Shown: positions 60,801-64,000 of the stretch, in pieces
Position numbering within the stretch: the first letter of the stretch is position 1
How the letters are laid out: each line of letters opens with the position of its first letter
Source of the DNA: Streptomyces sp. CHD11
GTDB lineage: Bacteria > Actinomycetota > Actinomycetes > Streptomycetales > Streptomycetaceae
DNA length: 64,000 nt
Direction: 5' to 3'
NCBI RefSeq assembly: GCF_018638295.1
Contig: NZ_JABTTS010000019.1
Span: 49,628-113,627 of the forward strand
Translations under genes and position numbers: made by a program
The notes under the pieces: model-generated
Databases searched by the model: none
What the model was told of the DNA's origin: nothing
What the model saw: the letters and a program-made list of their open reading frames with translations, nothing else

Positions 60801-63800
60801 AGAGCGCGACGCCCGAGGGCACCCCGGCCGGCATCAGCGGCACGGCGGAGTACGCCGCCGACCTGTACGACCGGCAGACGGTACAGGCCGTCGTCGAGCG
60901 CTGGACCCAGTTGATCCGCCAGATCGTCGCCGACCCGGGCCGCCGGATCGACACCCTGGACGTCACCACCCCCGACGACGAGTCCCGGCTGGCCGGGTGG
61001 AGCCGGTACGACCAGGACGTTGTGCCGGTGACCTTCGGTGATCTGTTCGAGCGGCAGGCGGCGGCCACGCCGGACGCGGTCGCCGTGAGCGACGGCGGAA
61101 ACGTATGGACCTACCGTGAGCTGAACCGCCGCGCCAACCATGTCGCCGGCCGGCTCATCGACCGGGGCATCGGCCCGGAGGACCTGGTCGGCATCGCGAT
61201 GCCGCGGTCCGCCGGCCTGGTGGCGGCGCTGCTCGGGGTGCTCAAGGCCGGCGCGGCGTACGTGCCGGTGGACCTCGTCTTCCCGGCCCGCCGCAACCGG
61301 CACGTGATCACCGACTCGGCCCTCCGGCTGGTGCTGACCACCCGCGAAGGCGTCGAGAACCTGCCCTCCGACCTGACCTGCGAGCTGGTCACGGTCGACG
61401 AGGACGGCACCGCCTGCCGGCCGACGGGCCGGGAGGACAACCCCACCGACCGTGACCGCGTCCGGCCGGCGAACGTCGACAACCCGGCGTACGTCATCTA
61501 CACGTCCGGTTCGACCGGACAGCCCAAGGGCGTCGTGGTGACCCACCGCGGCCTCGCCGCCTTCGCCGAGACCCTGCGGCAGCGGTGCGCGGCGGACGAG
61601 GACAGCCGCGTGCTGCAACTGTCGTCGCCGAGCGTGGACGCCTCGGTGCTGGAGATGGTGTGGGCGTTCAGCTCCGGGGCCCGGCTGGTCATCGCCGGCC
61701 AGCACCGCCTGGCCGGCGAGGAACTCGCCCGGGCACTGACCGAGCACCGCATCACCCACGCACACGTCCCGCCGTCCGCGCTGAGCACCCTGGCGCCGGA
61801 AACGGCCGGCCGGCTGCCCGAGTTCCGCATGCTCAGCGTCGGCGCGGAGGCCTGCCCGCCCGAGCTGGTCCGGCTGTGGCTGCCGGGCCGGGATGTCGTG
61901 AACGCGTACGGCCCGACCGAGTGCACGATCGCCGCCTCGCACACGTACCCGCTGGCCGAGGCGCGCGCACCGATCGGCAGGCCGGTGTTCGACTCCGGGC
62001 TGTACGTCCTGGACGAGACGCTCCGGCCGGCCGCTCCCGGCGTGCCGGGCGAGCTGTACATCGGCGGTGCGGGCCTGGCCAGGGGCTATCTCGGCCGGAG
62101 CGGCCTGACGGCGTCGCGGTTCGTCGCGAACCCGTTCGGTGCCCCCGGATCGAGGATGTACCGGACCGGCGACGTCGTCCGGTGGAACACGGACGGAGAC
62201 CTGGAATACCTGGGACGCTCCGACGAGCAGGTGAAGGTCCGGGGCTTCCGCGTCGAACCCGCCGAGGTCGAGCGCGTCCTCGCGAACCAGCCGTCGGTCG
62301 AGCGGGCCGTGGTGGTGCCGCGCCGTGACCGTTCGGGATCCGTTTCCCTGGCGGCGTACACCGTGCTGGCTGCGGAGGCGGCGACCGCGGGCTTCGAGGA
62401 TCAACTGTCCGAGTGGAACGACCTCTACGACCAGGTCTACACCGGCTTCTCCGGTGACGCGGGCAATGACTTCGTGGGGTGGAACAGCTCGTTCACCGGT
62501 GGCCCGATCCCGGTCGGGGAGATGCGGGAATGGCAGCGGGCCGCGGTGGACGCGGTGCTGCGGTTCGGTTCCGGCCGGGTCCTGGAGATCGGCGCGGGTT
62601 CCGGTCTGCTGATGACCCCGCTGGCGGACGTGGTCGACGAGTACTGGGGGACCGACCTCTCGCAGGTCTCGGTCGACCGGCTCGAGAACTTCGCCCGCGC
62701 ACGCGGCTGGAACCACGTGCGGTTGTCCTGCAGACCGGCGCACGACGTCTCCGGCCTGCCCCGCCGTCGTTTCGACACCGTCGTCATCAACTCGGTGGTG
62801 CAGTACTTCCCGAGCGCCGACTATCTGCGCGACGTGCTGACACAGGTCATGGACCTGCTCGCCGACGGCGGCCGGGTGATCATCGGCGACGTCCGGCACC
62901 ACGGCCTGCTCCGCGTGTTCCACACGGCGGTGCACGACTTCCGCGGCACCCAGGGGCTGCGAGCGGCGGTGGAGCACGCGATGGCGGTGGAGAAGGAGCT
63001 GCTGCTGGCTCCGGAGTTCTTCACCTCCTTCGAGCATCCGGCCGTCTCCGGTGTCGAGGTGTCGCTCAAGGCCGGCCGGACGTCGGACGAACTGACCGGC
63101 TACCGCTACGAGGTCGTCCTGCACACCGCACCGGCGCGGAGGCTCGCGGCACTGCCCGTACTCGTGTGGGGCCGGGACATCACCGATCTGGACGAGCTGA
63201 CCGGTCCGGCGCGGCTGACGCGGATCCCGAATCCCTGGCTGGCCGGTGGCGTGGCCGCGACACGGGCGCTGGACGGCGCGGACGCGGTGCCGACGTCGGC
63301 GGGGCCCGAGCTCGAGCCCGAGGCGGTACGGCAGTGGGCGGCGGCGCGCGGCATGCGGGCGGTGCCGACCTGGTCGTCGCATCACTGGAGCACGTACGAC
63401 GTCGTGCTGACGGACGCCGCGGAGGCGGAGCCGCTGGCCGACGTGTACCGCCCGGCCGTGGCCGTCGAGCAGGCCAACGTTCCCGCCGTGGCCCGTACGG
63501 CCGGCGAACTGGTCTCCGAACTGCGCTCGACGCTGAAGGAACTGCTGCCGGACTACATGGTTCCGGCGACGATCACCCCGATCGAACGGATCCCGGTCAC
63601 CCCGAACGGAAAGATCGACCGCCGGGCGCTGCCGGACCCGGAGGTGACGGTCTCCGGCGGCCGGCAGCCGCGGACGCCGCAGGAGCAGATCCTGTGCGAG
63701 CTGTACGCCGACATCCTGGGCCTGGAGCGCGTCGGTGTCGACGACAGCTTCTTCGATCTGGGCGGGCACTCGCTGCTCGCCACCCGGCTGACCAGCCGGA

Positions 63801-64000
63801 TCCGCTCGGTGCTGGGCGTCGAGGCACTCCTGCAGCAGATCTTCGCGGCGCCTTCGCCGGCGGAGTTGGCTCTGGTGTTGGGGGAGCGGTTGGGTCGGGT
63901 GCAGGTGGGGTTGGAGCGGGTGGCGCGTCCGGAGTTGTTGCCGTTGTCGTTCGCGCAGCGGCGGTTGTGGTTCCTGCATCGGTTGGAGGGTCCGTCGGCG
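57818..64000 (+). CDS. Nonribosomal peptide synthetase, 5' part (A-T-C-A-MT-T-C...)
   Basis: Open for 2061 codons and cut by the window end. Module 1 has no condensation domain: adenylation (A3 motif YVIYTSGSTGTPKGV near residue 166, A10 NGKVDRDALP near 496) and carrier Ser552 (DLGGHSLLA). Module 2: condensation from ~611 (HHIAGDG at 736-742), adenylation (A3 near 1226), a methyltransferase inserted in the A domain's C-terminal part (VLEIGAGSGLL near 1588), A10 NGKIDRRALP and carrier Ser1985. A third condensation domain begins near 2042. So a loading amino acid is joined to an N-methylated (by usual MT placement) second residue. Specificities cannot be named. ATG 57818 follows GGAAGAGAG. Confidence 0.95.
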   Translation, partial: MTSTDVAAATQLPGARPTFVRLYESMAEAHPDAPVLTDGTRSWSYRELNSAANRIAWWLIGRGVGPEQTVGVSLARGIDQVAALLGTLKAGAVYLPLDPVLPAEHLGYLLGDAAPTLVLTGGADDSFPGAVQIGDPSVAAAWAAQPDSDPGDADRIGALTTDHLAYVIYTSGSTGTPKGVGVSHGSTVNLARAITGQYAPGDTPRVLQLASLGFDVAIWELLTAVATGGTLVVPRTERLSGDDLLRVLRKQRITCVTLPVPVLASLPPGAENQLPDLTTVHIGGETCPPELVRRWSAGRRLINGYGATETTVAATLTAPLTGTHAPIGTPIEQTRVYVLDDQLSHLAPGTPGELYVAGANVARGYLRRSSLTATRFLADPYGPPGSRMYRTGDVGLRLPDGRLEFLRRADDQVKIRGARVEPGELEAVLQRRADVVQAAVTVRPDARGERQLVAYVVPASAGTSAARLRDQLRATLPSYLVPASVVLLDSLPLTPNGKVDRDALPDPEYTPAGLDRTARSPLEDMLRVLFAEILGLPQTGFDDDFFDLGGHSLLAGRLIGRIRGTLGLDVDMRDFFENSTPAGLAAHLRRQEAGPARPELTRQPRPERTPLSFAQQRLWFLHRLQGPSATYNMPLALHLTGAVDTGALAAALADVVRRHEPLRTLFPEIDGQPYQRILNPDEVRPDLPVRRVGAADLDEELRRSARHAFDLARQLPVRAELLTLGPDESVLMLVIHHIAGDGWSGAPLARDLVTAYSARRGGAAPQWSPLPVQYADYTLWQRAVLGDEDDPASLLNEQSRYWREQLAELPDEITVHGDRPRPAVATYQGGVVPITMDAELHAGISELARGNGATVYMVLQAALAALLTRLGAGTDIAIGAGVAGRSEPALDDLVGLFVNMLALRTDTSGDPRFADLLHQVRDTSLAAYSHQDIPFEQLVESLNPHRAAGRQSLFQVALVLQNNTSVPFDLPGLRVRAETVPTGTARFDLSLSVTESATPEGTPAGISGTAEYAADLYDRQTVQAVVERWTQLIRQIVADPGRRIDTLDVTTPDDESRLAGWSRYDQDVVPVTFGDLFERQAAATPDAVAVSDGGNVWTYRELNRRANHVAGRLIDRGIGPEDLVGIAMPRSAGLVAALLGVLKAGAAYVPVDLVFPARRNRHVITDSALRLVLTTREGVENLPSDLTCELVTVDEDGTACRPTGREDNPTDRDRVRPANVDNPAYVIYTSGSTGQPKGVVVTHRGLAAFAETLRQRCAADEDSRVLQLSSPSVDASVLEMVWAFSSGARLVIAGQHRLAGEELARALTEHRITHAHVPPSALSTLAPETAGRLPEFRMLSVGAEACPPELVRLWLPGRDVVNAYGPTECTIAASHTYPLAEARAPIGRPVFDSGLYVLDETLRPAAPGVPGELYIGGAGLARGYLGRSGLTASRFVANPFGAPGSRMYRTGDVVRWNTDGDLEYLGRSDEQVKVRGFRVEPAEVERVLANQPSVERAVVVPRRDRSGSVSLAAYTVLAAEAATAGFEDQLSEWNDLYDQVYTGFSGDAGNDFVGWNSSFTGGPIPVGEMREWQRAAVDAVLRFGSGRVLEIGAGSGLLMTPLADVVDEYWGTDLSQVSVDRLENFARARGWNHVRLSCRPAHDVSGLPRRRFDTVVINSVVQYFPSADYLRDVLTQVMDLLADGGRVIIGDVRHHGLLRVFHTAVHDFRGTQGLRAAVEHAMAVEKELLLAPEFFTSFEHPAVSGVEVSLKAGRTSDELTGYRYEVVLHTAPARRLAALPVLVWGRDITDLDELTGPARLTRIPNPWLAGGVAATRALDGADAVPTSAGPELEPEAVRQWAAARGMRAVPTWSSHHWSTYDVVLTDAAEAEPLADVYRPAVAVEQANVPAVARTAGELVSELRSTLKELLPDYMVPATITPIERIPVTPNGKIDRRALPDPEVTVSGGRQPRTPQEQILCELYADILGLERVGVDDSFFDLGGHSLLATRLTSRIRSVLGVEALLQQIFAAPSPAELALVLGERLGRVQVGLERVARPELLPLSFAQRRLWFLHRLEGPSA

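Noticed and set aside
60047..63979. 1310-codon minus-strand open frame opposite the NRPS
   Set aside because: Antisense shadow. All recognisable motifs (A, C, MT, T domains) are on the plus strand.

Overview
The window is high-GC actinobacterial DNA, almost certainly Streptomyces. The evidence is the conserved chromosomal run bldG / anti-sigma factor / hppA / lipoprotein / methyltransferase / topA / tmk / holB, GTG and TTG starts, near-universal G/C third positions, and TTA codons placed in accessory genes, including a regulator.

Region 1 (1-16.5 kb) is core chromosome on the plus strand: the BldG anti-anti-sigma factor and its partner, a K+-independent proton-pumping pyrophosphatase, a lipoprotein, an NPPF-type methyltransferase, topoisomerase I, a membrane-domain/thymidylate kinase fusion, DNA polymerase III delta' and a secreted TAP-like hydrolase. 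Strong hairpin terminators separate most units. It ends in a tRNA-Thr(CGU) gene.

Region 2 (16,455-41,730, about 25.3 kb) is an integrated element in that tRNA, bounded by a perfect 46-bp direct repeat. The left end carries integrase, XRE repressor and Xis-like genes around a divergent operator. A DUF3631 ATPase, a repeat-rich non-coding segment, a DUF2637 membrane protein, MobC and a relaxase follow. No FtsK/TraB translocase is present, so it looks mobilizable rather than self-transmissible. Cargo comprises a frameshifted gene, an APH-fold kinase-like protein, a possible uncharacterised RiPP-like peptide operon (HATPase, Cys-rich protein, 56-aa peptide, JmjC/cupin oxygenase, aldo/keto reductase) divergent from an XRE-TPR regulator, a beta-lactamase-fold hydrolase, and a four-gene defence operon (SNF2-type helicase, DUF4391, type III Mod, type III Res).

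Region 3 (41.8-64 kb) is a secondary-metabolism region: a DrrAB-like ABC exporter divergent from an oversized TetR regulator, a compact PEP-synthase-like protein, a winged-helix-type protein, a histidine phosphatase, three P450s, an FkbM methyltransferase, a type II thioesterase, a large LuxR (LAL) regulator with a TTA codon, a PhyH-type dioxygenase, and the start of an NRPS (A-T-C-A-MT-T-C...) that runs off the window end. The P450s and dioxygenase probably hydroxylate the peptide or its monomers, the LAL protein probably activates the cluster, and the exporter may give export or self-resistance. The product cannot be named from this window.
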